A stretch of DNA of 64,000 nucleotides from Sphingobacteriaceae bacterium. Lineage in GTDB: Bacteria; Bacteroidota; Bacteroidia; Sphingobacteriales; Sphingobacteriaceae. The notes below the pieces were generated by a model. It was not told the DNA's origin, searched no databases, and saw nothing but the letters and a program-made list of their open reading frames with translations. Made by a program: the position numbers and the translations under genes. The stretch covers positions 28,240 to 92,239 of the forward strand of contig JAGIAD010000015.1 of the NCBI GenBank assembly GCA_017745075.1. Reading direction: 5' to 3'. Of the stretch, positions 10,047 through 20,304 are shown one piece after another; position 1 is the stretch's first letter, and the number at the start of each line of letters is the position of its first letter.

Positions 10047-11150
10047 ATGAAATATTACCTCGTAGCCGGAGAAGCCTCAGGCGATTTACATGGCGCCAAT
10101 TTAATGAAAGCCTTAAAAACGGAGGATAGTGAAGCCGTGTTCAGGTATTCCGGCGGAGATAAAATGCAGGCCGAAGGCGGTGAGTTGGTTAAACACTATG
10201 CCGACATGGCTTTTATGGGCTTTACAGAGGTGCTTTTGAATTTAAGAACCATTTTTAAAAATCTTAAAGCTTGTAAGGAAGACATTATAAAATGGAAACC
10301 TGATGTGTTGATTTTGATCGATTTTCCTGGTTTTAACCTAAAAATAGCCGAGTTTGCAAAAGCCAGGAGCATAAAGGTATGTTACTATATTTCGCCCAAA
10401 GTTTGGGCCTGGAATCAGAAACGGGTACTCAAAATAAAAAGAATCGTCGATCATATGTTCTGTATTCTGCCTTTCGAAGTCGATTTTTACAAAGAGTGGG
10501 GCATGAAGGTAGATTATGTGGGCAATCCCCTTTTGGATGAAATTGCACAGTTTACGCCTGACATAAATTTTCGTGAAGCCAACCAATTTGGAGACAACAA
10601 AATTATTGCCCTCCTGCCCGGTAGCCGCAAACAGGAAATAGAGCGTTTATTGCCGGTAATGTTAAGCATAACAGAAAATTATCCTGATTATATTTTTGCT
10701 ATTGCAGCTGCTCCAACCTTTACCCAATCTTATTACCACCAGTTTACCGGGGATAAAAAAATTAAACTTCTTTTTAACAATACTTATAATTTATTGCACT
10801 ATGCCCATGCAGCCATCGTAGCTTCCGGCACCGCTACGCTCGAAACCGCCCTTTTTAAAGTTCCACAGGTGGTGGTATATAAAGGAGGTGCCATTTCGAT
10901 AGCTATTGCAAGGATGCTGGTTAAAATAAAGTTCATCTCTTTGGTTAACCTGATCGTGAACAGAAAAATCGTCACAGAACTGATCCAGGAAGATTGTAAC
11001 CCGCAAAAGTTAAGCGGGGAACTTAAAATTATTTTAAGTGGTGAGGGTAGGGATGAGATGTTGAAACATTATGGCGAGTTGCTTTTACTTATGGGGAAAC
11101 CTGGTGCTTCTGCAAAAACAGCCAAGTTAATTATGGCCTACCTGAACTAA
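10047..11150 (+). CDS. lpxB: lipid-A-disaccharide synthase LpxB
   Basis: YYLVAGEASGDLHGANLMKAL, FMGFTEVL, YYISPKVWAWNQKRV, LLPGSRKQEIERLLPVM. Confidence 0.96.
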   Translation: MKYYLVAGEASGDLHGANLMKALKTEDSEAVFRYSGGDKMQAEGGELVKHYADMAFMGFTEVLLNLRTIFKNLKACKEDIIKWKPDVLILIDFPGFNLKIAEFAKARSIKVCYYISPKVWAWNQKRVLKIKRIVDHMFCILPFEVDFYKEWGMKVDYVGNPLLDEIAQFTPDINFREANQFGDNKIIALLPGSRKQEIERLLPVMLSITENYPDYIFAIAAAPTFTQSYYHQFTGDKKIKLLFNNTYNLLHYAHAAIVASGTATLETALFKVPQVVVYKGGAISIAIARMLVKIKFISLVNLIVNRKIVTELIQEDCNPQKLSGELKIILSGEGRDEMLKHYGELLLLMGKPGASAKTAKLIMAYLN

Positions 11151-11295
11151 ATCTTTAGATTGTATTATTCTTTAATAAACGTTTCTAAGACGATTAATAT
11201 AAAAAATGTTAAATTGCGCTTTTATAGTGGTAAAAATTTAAAGCAGTAATTTTTATTTAACTTTAAATCGATTAAATCAAAAGAAATTCAAGCAA

Positions 11296-12300
11296 ATGAA
11301 ATCGCTTTCTATCAAAGATATAGCTGTAAAAGCAAATGTATCAATTACTACAGTATCATTCATTATCAACGGTAAGGCAAAAGATAAATCGATAAGCGAT
11401 GCAGTAATCGAGAAAGTTGAAAAAATTATCGAAGAAAGCGGTTATAAACCTAACCAGATTGCAAGAAGTTTAAGAACCGGTAACTCCAACATTATTGGTT
11501 TAATTATCGAAGATATCTCCAACTCATTCTTCTCCAGGATTGCAAGGTTAATAGAAGATAAAGCCTATAAAAGAGGTTATAAAATTATTTATTCCAGTAC
11601 AGAAAATAGTGTCGACAAAGCGAAAGAACTAATCAACATGTTTAAATCGCGAAAGGTCGATGCCTATATCATTTCTCCGATAAAAGGCATAGAAGAAGAT
11701 ATACAAATGCTCCTGGATGATGGAAATCCCGTAATCCTGTTCGATAGAAACCTTTCGGCAGTTAATGCCAGTTACGTCGGGGCCGATCATTTTAATGCTT
11801 CGTACCAATCCATACAGAATTTCATCGATCAGGGTAAAAAGAATATAGCCCTGGTTACCACTGATATTAATGTTGAACAGATTGTTGAACGTTATGATGG
11901 TTATAAAAAGGCCCTTGAGGATAATGGAATCAAGTATGATGAAAGCCTTGTGCTTAAAATACATTTTAACCAGGAAGAAAGTGAAACCATTGCCCAGATT
12001 AAAGAATTGCTTCAAAATAAACAGATAGATGCCGTACTTTTTGCAACCAATTACCTGGCAATCAGTGGACTAAAAGTATTAAAACAGATCAATAAAACAG
12101 TAGGAGCTGATTTTGGCGTGATTGCGTATGATGATCATGAAGCATTCGAACTGCATACCCCCCGTATTTCTGCTATTCAACAACCCTTAGAAGAAATAGC
12201 CGAAACCATTATTAAACTTATTTTAAGCCAGCTTTCTACAAAAAGTAAATTACCTGCTGAAGAAGTAATTATCCCTTCCCGGTTAGTGCTTAGAGACTAA
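11296..12300 (+). CDS. LacI-family transcriptional regulator
   Basis: N-terminal HTH SIKDIAVKANVSITTVSFIINGK...SGYKPNQIARSLRTGNSNIIGLI and periplasmic-binding-like effector domain. Confidence 0.95.
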   Translation: MKSLSIKDIAVKANVSITTVSFIINGKAKDKSISDAVIEKVEKIIEESGYKPNQIARSLRTGNSNIIGLIIEDISNSFFSRIARLIEDKAYKRGYKIIYSSTENSVDKAKELINMFKSRKVDAYIISPIKGIEEDIQMLLDDGNPVILFDRNLSAVNASYVGADHFNASYQSIQNFIDQGKKNIALVTTDINVEQIVERYDGYKKALEDNGIKYDESLVLKIHFNQEESETIAQIKELLQNKQIDAVLFATNYLAISGLKVLKQINKTVGADFGVIAYDDHEAFELHTPRISAIQQPLEEIAETIIKLILSQLSTKSKLPAEEVIIPSRLVLRD

Positions 12301-12341
12301 AAAAAGTCCACCCTTACTCATTGTCATAAATTTTTTACTTA

Positions 12342-12355
12342 CTAAAACGTTTTAT
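12342..12355. promoter_or_regulatory. candidate LacI-family operator
   Basis: CTAAAACGTTTTAT; near-palindrome upstream of the SusC gene, 43 bp centre-to-centre from the next site. Confidence 0.65.
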
Positions 12356-12383
12356 TATAATTTATAATTTTTATTATTGATAT

Positions 12384-12399
12384 GCTAAAACGTTTTAGC
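12384..12399. promoter_or_regulatory. candidate LacI-family operator (perfect palindrome)
   Basis: GCTAAAACGTTTTAGC, perfect 16-bp palindrome with central CG. Confidence 0.75.
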
Positions 12400-12631
12400 C
12401 TTACCGGATTAAATTTTTATGAGCATTACACCAATTCCCACTGATTATTAAGGGATTGTATCAAGCACAGGTATGAGTCTTGTCGTCGGGATTTTCTGTG
12501 GTTATCCAATCAAACCTTAATTATAACAATAACATACATATCGGGCACTAGCCCTGTCTGGTTATCGCTCTCGCAGATAAACAACACCAGAAAACAATAA
12601 CTAATCATTTATAATTAAAACAAAACCGTTA

Positions 12632-15600
12632 ATGAAAATTAATTTACTCAAAATTACAGGGCTGTCTGCTGCCATTGTGTTGCTGAATGGTCCTGCGTTT
12701 TCAATGAATCCGGAGTGGGAAAGTACACGGAGGTTCTTGAATGGAAACGTGCTCGGGGGGTACGTTCAGGCGCAAAAAAATGTAACCGGAACGGTGGTCG
12801 ACGAAAATGGGCATCCAGTACCAGGTGCCGGAATTAAAAATCAGAGTACCGGCAAAACAACTGTAACCGATGTTGCCGGAAAATTTATGATTGAAGCCAG
12901 TGCCGGACAGGTACTTCGTTTTACCTATATCGGCTACGAAACACAGAATATCACTGTAGGCGAGTCGTCGGTCATTAATGTAAAACTTGCTGTCTCTAAA
13001 AATACCGATTTACAGGAAGTAACTGTTGTAGCTGTTGGTTACGGCACACAATTGCAAAAGGAAGTAACTTCGGCAGTTGCTCACGTTGGATCTGAGGATT
13101 TCAGACAAAGTGGTTCGAGAAATGCATTGGACCTGGTGCAGGGTAAAGTAGCGGGCTTAAACATTACCCGTAGTGGTTCTAACCCTAACTCTGGTGTTAG
13201 TGTGCAGCTTCGTGGGGTGGTTACCGTAACCGGAAGCTCTAGTCCTTTATTTGTAATCGACGGAATTCCCGGTGGTAACCCTGATTTATTGCAACAAGAC
13301 GATATCGAATCAATCGACGTATTAAAAGATGGTTCTGCTGCGGCAATTTACGGTTCCAGTGCCAATGCGGGTGTAATTTTGATTACTACTAAAAAAGGTA
13401 AAGCCGGACCTCCGCAATTTAACTATTCCGGTTATGCGCGAAAAGAATATTACAACCAATGGTTAGATTTCTTAACTCCATCAGAGTTTAAAGCAAAAAT
13501 TGCTTCAGGTGAAATTAAGCAACAAAACTTCGGAAGTGAAACCGATTTTGTTGATCAGTTAATTAATCATGACAATCTGACCCAAAACCATAACTTAAGT
13601 TTTAGCGGAGGTACTGATAAAACCAGTTACAGGGCCAGTATCAACTACCGCGATTTGCAAGGTATTGCTAAGGAAAACAGTCGCGAAGAATATACGCTAA
13701 GGTTTAACATTAACCAGACTGGTTTAGATAACAGGTTAAAAATTCAGGCCAATTTAGTAACCAACTTCAATAAGGCCAATTTACTTGGTGGCGGAGGTTG
13801 GGAAAGTGAGCAAACCAAAAACCCTACTTTATCTAACTACAATCCAGACGGGTCTTATCGTTTCGATCTGACCAGTACCAACGAGTTCGCGCGTTTGTTT
13901 CAGGAAACATCTTATCGTAAACAACAAACCAGCTCGGCAGATGTTAAAGCCGACTTAGACATTATAGATGGTTTAAAAGCTTCGGTTTTTGGTTCGGTGA
14001 CCCGCGATAACCGTTATGATGGACAATACCGCCTGAAAGCCAGTGAAAACTCTGTAGAAAACACAGATTTTCCGGGTGGTGGTTATGCTTACAAAGGCGA
14101 TTACCTATCGCAGGCATGGGCTTTAGAGCCAACTTTGCAGTATAGCAAAACCATTGCATCAAAACACAATTTAACCGCTTTAGTGGGGTACAGCTACCGT
14201 TATTTCATGGAGGAAAGCTCGAGTGCATCTAACCGCGGATTCATTAACGACTTATTCCACGAAGATAACTTAGGCCAGGGTGCTGCTTTGGGCGTAGGTA
14301 AAGCTTCGATGAGCAGTGGTAAAAACGATAATACATTAATCGCTTTCTTTGGCAGGCTTAACTATAACTACGATGGTAAATATTTGTTAACCGCTATTTT
14401 AAGAAGAGAAGGTTCATCACGCTTCGGTGCTAACAACAAGTGGGGTAATTTCCCGGCAGTTTCAGCAGCATGGAACGTTACTCAGGAAGATTTCATGAAG
14501 AACATTAACTGGGTAAATAACTTAAAGTTAAGAGTGGGTTATGGTGAAACAGGTAACAGTGGTTTCTCAAACAACGCATCGAGGGTAACTCTTGGCGGCG
14601 GCGGTAGATATCTATACCCGGATGGCCAATATCTTGAAACTTACGGTCCAAACCGAAACCCTAATCCAAACCTGAAATGGGAAACCAAAAGAGAAACCAA
14701 CATTGGTCTTGAATTTAGCGTGTTGAAGAGTAAACTATCAGGATCAATAGACTTATTTAAACGCACTACCAAGGATTTATTAGATACTTATACTTCTCCT
14801 CAGCCTCCGTTTGTTCAAAGTTCTATTTACACCAATGTAGGTACAATTTCTTCAAAAGGTATTGAGTTGGCATTAAGTTATGCTGCGTTTAAAACAAGAG
14901 ATTTCAGCTGGGATATTGATGCAACAGCAAGTACATTAAGAAATACTTTGGATTCTTATTCAAACGATGAATATAAAATTTTATACAAAACCTTTGGTGG
15001 GATTGGTGGTGCCGGTGCATTAGGTGATGCAATTGTAACTTACGAAGGCGGCGCTTTAGGTGAATTCTGGGGTAAAAAATTCGCAGGTTTTACTTCCGAT
15101 GGTAAATGGTTATTCTACAACAGAAATGGCCAGGCTGTACCAAATGCACAGATCAATAACTCAAGAGATAAAAACGTAACAGATTTACAAATGATTGGTA
15201 ATGCAATTCCTAAGTATTACGCATCAATGGCACATAATTTCAGGTATAAACAATTTGATTTACGTGTTTTCTTAAGGGGTAAATTCGATTATGATATCTT
15301 AAACAGAAATGCACTTTCTTATGCAAACAAAACATGGTCTGGTAACCTGTTAACCAGTACTTTCGATAAATACAGCCAGATCAATGATACTTATATGTAC
15401 TCTGATTACTATCTGGAAAAAGGGAGCTATGTTAAGCTGGACGAGGTAACTATTGGCTACAACTTTAAATTAAAAACCAAATTAATTAGAAACATGCGCA
15501 TTTATGCAAGCGGACAAAACTTAGCAACCATTACCGGTTACACCGGCAGCGATCCTGATTTTATTGCCGATAACGGTACCGGACCAGGTGTAGATAACAG

Positions 15601-15655
15601 TGGTGCATATCCAAGTACCCGTTCTTTCTTGTTTGGATTAAATGTTGGATTTTAA
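12632..15655 (+). CDS. SusC/RagA-family TonB-linked outer membrane protein
   Basis: CarboxypepD_reg-like domain (GTVVDENGHPVPGAGIKN), plug (LFVIDGIPGG...IESIDVLKDGSAAAIYGSSANAGVILITTKKGK), C-terminal FLFGLNVGF. Confidence 0.96.
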   Translation: MKINLLKITGLSAAIVLLNGPAFSMNPEWESTRRFLNGNVLGGYVQAQKNVTGTVVDENGHPVPGAGIKNQSTGKTTVTDVAGKFMIEASAGQVLRFTYIGYETQNITVGESSVINVKLAVSKNTDLQEVTVVAVGYGTQLQKEVTSAVAHVGSEDFRQSGSRNALDLVQGKVAGLNITRSGSNPNSGVSVQLRGVVTVTGSSSPLFVIDGIPGGNPDLLQQDDIESIDVLKDGSAAAIYGSSANAGVILITTKKGKAGPPQFNYSGYARKEYYNQWLDFLTPSEFKAKIASGEIKQQNFGSETDFVDQLINHDNLTQNHNLSFSGGTDKTSYRASINYRDLQGIAKENSREEYTLRFNINQTGLDNRLKIQANLVTNFNKANLLGGGGWESEQTKNPTLSNYNPDGSYRFDLTSTNEFARLFQETSYRKQQTSSADVKADLDIIDGLKASVFGSVTRDNRYDGQYRLKASENSVENTDFPGGGYAYKGDYLSQAWALEPTLQYSKTIASKHNLTALVGYSYRYFMEESSSASNRGFINDLFHEDNLGQGAALGVGKASMSSGKNDNTLIAFFGRLNYNYDGKYLLTAILRREGSSRFGANNKWGNFPAVSAAWNVTQEDFMKNINWVNNLKLRVGYGETGNSGFSNNASRVTLGGGGRYLYPDGQYLETYGPNRNPNPNLKWETKRETNIGLEFSVLKSKLSGSIDLFKRTTKDLLDTYTSPQPPFVQSSIYTNVGTISSKGIELALSYAAFKTRDFSWDIDATASTLRNTLDSYSNDEYKILYKTFGGIGGAGALGDAIVTYEGGALGEFWGKKFAGFTSDGKWLFYNRNGQAVPNAQINNSRDKNVTDLQMIGNAIPKYYASMAHNFRYKQFDLRVFLRGKFDYDILNRNALSYANKTWSGNLLTSTFDKYSQINDTYMYSDYYLEKGSYVKLDEVTIGYNFKLKTKLIRNMRIYASGQNLATITGYTGSDPDFIADNGTGPGVDNSGAYPSTRSFLFGLNVGF

Positions 15656-15666
15656 AGAATAATAAA

Positions 15667-17310
15667 ATGAAAAATAAATCAATTATATATGGTGCGCTTG
15701 CATTTGTACTAAGCATTACAAGTGCTTGTACCAAACTGGATGAAAACGCATACGATCAGTTACTGACAGATAATTTTTATAATAACAAAACAGAAGTTTT
15801 ATCGGCCGTTTTAAGACCTTACACACACGCTAATGCATGGGTTACTCCTTCAGGTCAGGATGGCTGGTGGCGTTTAGCCGAGCTTTCGGGCGATCAGCTG
15901 GCATGGCCAACAAAAGGCCGCCATGGCGAAGATGGTGGTAAATGGAAAAGATTGCACTACCATACCTGGACTACTGACGAAGGCGGGATTAACAATGCCT
16001 GGTCTTTAATGTTCTGGGGCATGGGCTTGTGTAACGACCCGATTGAAAATATCGAAAAACGCGATATCGGCCAGATGGGACTTACACAGGTTGAAAAAGA
16101 TGCCTTTATTGCCGAATTAAAATTATTAAGGGCATTCCACTATATAAAATTGATGGATTTGTTCGGAAATATCCCGGTAGTTACACAAGTAGGTATTCCT
16201 GCTAAACCGGCAACAAAATCACGTAAAGAAGTATTTGATTTTATCGAATCGGAGATTAAATCCAATATAGATAAAGCACCTAAACTTTCGCGGGGTATGC
16301 TTGGCCGTATGAGCCAGGCTGGTGGTTATGCGATGCTGGTAGAACTTTACTTAAATGCAGAGGTTTGGACCGGAACACCACGCTGGGATGATTGTATAGC
16401 TGCTGCTAATAAATTAATTTCAGGCGAAGCTGGTGCACAGAACGGTGTAATGGCACTTGACCCGAACATCACCGATCAGTTTAAAACCACTAACGACTTA
16501 TCTAAAGAAGTTATTTTCTCTATTGCTTATAACTATAGTATAGCTAACTTTCAGCCATCATGGCCAGGCGAATTCTACCACTTTAAGCAACAGCAGATTT
16601 ATGGCGGCGGTAGAAATGGTAACGATGGTATTGTGTTAATACCTGGTGTTTTTACCACTTACGAAGATGCCGATTTAAGAAAAAGAACCTGGCTTTTAGA
16701 AGGCCCGATGTTTCAGTTCGTGGCTCCAACCCAGCCGGTTTTGGCATCTGAAGAATACAACGGATCTCAATTGGTATTTGTCGATAATATCCGTAAAAAC
16801 AAAACAGGTTCTACTTTGAGTAACATGAGCGAAGGTGAAGAAAATTCGGGCGTTCGTTTTAATAAATATAAATTGGGTAACCAGTTTGCTGGTCCGGGTG
16901 GTGTGCCAGCCATCGATCCGAATTATAACAATGGCGATTGGAATATCTACCGCTTAACAATGATTTATTTTGCCAAGGCAGAAGCTATTATGCGCAAGAA
17001 TGGGGGAGTAGCCACAGCAGAAGCTGTACAGTTAATTAACGATTGTAAAAAACGTGCATTTAGCGAAGCTGATTTTGCTACACGTGCTTATACGACCGCA
17101 TCTTTAACACTTGATGAGTTGTTAGCTGAAAGAGGAAGAGAATTTATCTTTGAAGGAATGAGGAGAGACGACCTCATCCGTTTTGGAAAATTTACTACCG
17201 GTACCTGGTGGGATCACACACCAACAACTGCTACGAAAGCGCTTTATCCAATTCCTCAGGTTCAACGTAGTTTGAACGGGAATTTAACTCAAAACCCTGG
17301 TTATAATTAA
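15667..17310 (+). CDS. SusD/RagB-family nutrient-binding lipoprotein
   Basis: Lipoprotein signal (ITSACTKLDENAYD), LLRAFHYIKLMDLFGNIPVV, LLAERGREFIFEGMRRDDLIRFGKF; follows SusC. Confidence 0.95.
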   Translation: MKNKSIIYGALAFVLSITSACTKLDENAYDQLLTDNFYNNKTEVLSAVLRPYTHANAWVTPSGQDGWWRLAELSGDQLAWPTKGRHGEDGGKWKRLHYHTWTTDEGGINNAWSLMFWGMGLCNDPIENIEKRDIGQMGLTQVEKDAFIAELKLLRAFHYIKLMDLFGNIPVVTQVGIPAKPATKSRKEVFDFIESEIKSNIDKAPKLSRGMLGRMSQAGGYAMLVELYLNAEVWTGTPRWDDCIAAANKLISGEAGAQNGVMALDPNITDQFKTTNDLSKEVIFSIAYNYSIANFQPSWPGEFYHFKQQQIYGGGRNGNDGIVLIPGVFTTYEDADLRKRTWLLEGPMFQFVAPTQPVLASEEYNGSQLVFVDNIRKNKTGSTLSNMSEGEENSGVRFNKYKLGNQFAGPGGVPAIDPNYNNGDWNIYRLTMIYFAKAEAIMRKNGGVATAEAVQLINDCKKRAFSEADFATRAYTTASLTLDELLAERGREFIFEGMRRDDLIRFGKFTTGTWWDHTPTTATKALYPIPQVQRSLNGNLTQNPGYN

Positions 17311-17316
17311 AATCGG

Positions 17317-17346
17317 AAAAGGTGCTCAATTTGAGCACCTTTTTTT
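17317..17346 (+). terminator. intrinsic terminator after the first SusC/SusD pair
   Basis: AAGGTGCTCAATTTGAGCACCTTTTTTT. Confidence 0.85.
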
Positions 17347-17427
17347 GCTTTCCAAATCAAATTTTGTAACCTATAAGTTACTAATCGAAGGGGTTAAATT
17401 CTCCTTTTTTTATTTAGTATTGATTTA

Positions 17428-17441
17428 GTAAAACGTTTTAC
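17428..17441. promoter_or_regulatory. candidate LacI-family operator (perfect palindrome)
   Basis: GTAAAACGTTTTAC, followed by CTTATTTTG, a possible Bacteroidota -7-like element. Confidence 0.75.
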
Positions 17442-17576
17442 CTTATTTTGAGCTTTTATAACCTAAATTCATTTTAACCATTAACCTCATCCGCCACTTA
17501 TTCAGGTCCGGAATAAGATTTTCGGTTGATAAATTGGTAAAATGTTATCAATCACCATTAAACCAAATATTAATTT

Positions 17577-17875
17577 ATGAGAAAACTCTTCTTATTAACA
17601 CTTTGCCTTTTGCTTCATATAATTGTTAAAGCACAAGATAAAGCCCCGGCGTATCCCTTAATCACTCACGATGCTTATTTCAGTATCTGGTCCTTTGGCG
17701 ATGACGAACGGGCAAAGACAAAATGGACTACCAACGATCTTTACTTCCGTCGCATTTTCGATCTGAACAATATTGGCACGAAACCACTAATGGCAAAATG
17801 ACCGGCTTTCAGGCTAGAAGTGTAGTTGGCGGTTATTTTATTAAAATGTTAGCAGATAAATGGGAGATTAAATAA
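17577..17875 (+). pseudogene. internally deleted DUF4964/DUF1793 (glutaminase A-like) gene remnant
   Basis: Signal peptide plus [18 protein letters not shown] (N-terminus of the DUF4964/glutaminase A-like family); frame then shifts to [34 protein letters not shown], which resembles the family C-terminus. The central catalytic region is missing. Confidence 0.7.
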
Positions 17876-17973
17876 AACTTTTTAAGCCAGATAGTCTGCA
17901 GTGTGAACTGTAAGTAATACTGGTTTTTAGTATGCAGCTTAAAAAGCGCAAAAAATAAACACACAAACAAACA

Positions 17974-20241
17974 ATGAAAATTAAATTAATTGCATCAGTT
18001 CTGTTTTGCCTTTCTGCCAAGGGGTTACTGGCACAGCAAAAAGATTGGGTACAGTATGTAAACACTTTGCAGGGAACCAACTCCAAACATGAGCTGACCC
18101 GCGGCAACACCTACCCCACAACAGCATTGCCTTTCGGCATGCATACCTGGACACCCCAAACCGGCAGAAATGGCGACGGTTGGAAATACCAGTATTTTAA
18201 AGATAAAATAAGAGGTTTTCAGCAGGCACACCAATGTAGCTCATGGACCAGAGATTATGCTGTATTTTCATTAATGCCCATGATTGACGAGCTGGTAGTT
18301 GATGAAAACAAACGTGAAGCGAAATTCAGTCATAACAATGAAATAGCCAAACCAAACTATTATAAAGTAAAGTTCGAAAACAACATTACCACCGAAATTT
18401 CACCTTCAGAGCGCGGAGCACATCTGCGTTTCAGCTACCCAAAAAGTAAAAGAAGTTTCCTGGTTTTGGATGGTTACAACCGGTTAAGCGGAATACAGAT
18501 TTTTCCTAAAGAAAATAAAATTACCGGTTGGGTAAATAATGGCGAAGGATTTAAAAGAGGTTGGAAAAGCTATTTTGTAATTCAGTTCGATCAGCCCATT
18601 AAATCGTACGGAACCTGGGAAAATAAAAACAATACTGTTTCGGCCGATTCAACCATGGCCGAAGGTTTAGGTAAAGGTGCCTTTGTTCAGTTCGAAGCCG
18701 GAGCAAGGGTACAGGTTAAAACCGCTTCATCGTATATCAGTTTAAAACAGGCCGAACTCAATTTAAAAAGAGAACTGGGTAACGATAAAACGCTGGAAGA
18801 TACCAAAGCAAATGCTGCTTCAGTTTGGAATAAGTCGTTAGGTAAAATTGAAGTTGAAGGCGGTTCTAAAGCTGATATGGAGACGTTTTATTCTTGCTTT
18901 TTCAGGGCAAGCTTGTTTTCGAGAAAGTTTTACGAACTGAATGAAGCTGGTAAACCTTATTATTTCAGCCCTTACGATGGCAAAGTACATGATGGGTATA
19001 TGTTTACCGACACTGGTTTTTGGGATACTTTTCGTGCACAATTCCCACTAAATACATTGGTACAACCTGAAATGCATGGTCGCTATATGCAGGCTTTACT
19101 AGATGCTTATCAGCAGTGTGGCTGGTTACCTTCATGGTCTTTCCCTAGCGAAGCCGGAAGTATGATCGGAAATCATGCCATTTCGTTATTAACCGATGCC
19201 TGGGCAAAAGGAATCAGAACATTCGATCCTAAAAAAGCTTTGGATGCTTATTACCACGAAGCCATGAATAAAGGCCCCTGGGGACCGGCAAACGGGAGGG
19301 ACGGCGTTAAAGAATATAACGAGCTGGGGTACGTGCCTTATCCGAGATACAGAGAAGCAACAGCTAAAACCTTAGAGTATGCCTACGATGATTATTGTGC
19401 TTACCACCTGGCCAAAATGATTGGTGATAAGCATTACATGGATGTGTTTGAGAAACCCATGTACAATTACAAAAATGTTTACGATGCTTCTACCCGTTTT
19501 ATGCGTGGTAAAGATGCGAGCGGAAAATGGTTACCTAATTTCGACCCGATAGAGTGGGGTGGGCCTTTTACCGAAGGCAATGCCTGGCACTATCACTGGT
19601 CGGTTTTTCAGGATACCAAAGGCTTGATTGACCTCATGGGCGGATACCAGAATTTTACCTCTAAACTCGATTCTGTTTTTAGCGAGCCTAACAAAGTAAA
19701 AGTAGGTACATACGGTGGTATGATACACGAAATGACCGAAATGGTGATGGCCAACATGGGGCAGTACGCCCACGGCAACCAACCGATACAGCACATGGTG
19801 TATCTGTACAATTATGCCAACCAACCCTGGAAATCACAATTTTATGCCCGCGAGGTGATGCGTAAACTTTACGATGCTACCGAAAATGGTTATCCTGGAG
19901 ATGAAGACCAGGGGCAAACCTCATCATGGTACGTGCTAAGTGCACTGGGTTTTTACAGTGTAACCCCGGGTACTGCTGAATATGTTTTAGGAAGCCCGGT
20001 ATTTAAAAAAACGACTATTAATTTAGAAAATGGTAAAAAATTTGTGATCGATGCACCAGCCAATGATGCTGATCATATTTACATTAAATCGGCAACCCTT
20101 AACGGTAAAAACTTTACTAAAAACTTCATCAACCACAGCGATTTGTTAAAAGGTGGGGTATTAAAATTAGAAATGAATGTTAAACCTTCGTTAAATAGAG
20201 GGTTATCGGCTGAAGATAAGCCATTTTCGCTTAGCAAATAG
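17974..20241 (+). CDS. GH92-family glycosyl hydrolase (alpha-mannosidase-like), copy 1
   Basis: GNTYPTTALPFGMHTWTPQTG, YMFTDTGFWDTFRAQFPL, GNQPIQHMVYLYNYANQPWKSQ, GYPGDEDQGQTSSWYVLSALGFYSVTPGTAEYVLGSPVF. Confidence 0.95.
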   Translation: MKIKLIASVLFCLSAKGLLAQQKDWVQYVNTLQGTNSKHELTRGNTYPTTALPFGMHTWTPQTGRNGDGWKYQYFKDKIRGFQQAHQCSSWTRDYAVFSLMPMIDELVVDENKREAKFSHNNEIAKPNYYKVKFENNITTEISPSERGAHLRFSYPKSKRSFLVLDGYNRLSGIQIFPKENKITGWVNNGEGFKRGWKSYFVIQFDQPIKSYGTWENKNNTVSADSTMAEGLGKGAFVQFEAGARVQVKTASSYISLKQAELNLKRELGNDKTLEDTKANAASVWNKSLGKIEVEGGSKADMETFYSCFFRASLFSRKFYELNEAGKPYYFSPYDGKVHDGYMFTDTGFWDTFRAQFPLNTLVQPEMHGRYMQALLDAYQQCGWLPSWSFPSEAGSMIGNHAISLLTDAWAKGIRTFDPKKALDAYYHEAMNKGPWGPANGRDGVKEYNELGYVPYPRYREATAKTLEYAYDDYCAYHLAKMIGDKHYMDVFEKPMYNYKNVYDASTRFMRGKDASGKWLPNFDPIEWGGPFTEGNAWHYHWSVFQDTKGLIDLMGGYQNFTSKLDSVFSEPNKVKVGTYGGMIHEMTEMVMANMGQYAHGNQPIQHMVYLYNYANQPWKSQFYAREVMRKLYDATENGYPGDEDQGQTSSWYVLSALGFYSVTPGTAEYVLGSPVFKKTTINLENGKKFVIDAPANDADHIYIKSATLNGKNFTKNFINHSDLLKGGVLKLEMNVKPSLNRGLSAEDKPFSLSK

Positions 20242-20252
20242 AAATGAAATGC

Positions 20253-20260
20253 TACTTTTG
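20253..20260 (+). promoter_or_regulatory. candidate Bacteroidota -7 promoter element (TAnnTTTG) for the ROK gene
   Basis: TACTTTTG, 45 bp upstream of the ATG at 20305. Confidence 0.4.
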
Positions 20261-20304
20261 CAAAATTATTAGAAGTAGAAAGAACAAATAACTGAAAATA
20301 TAGA

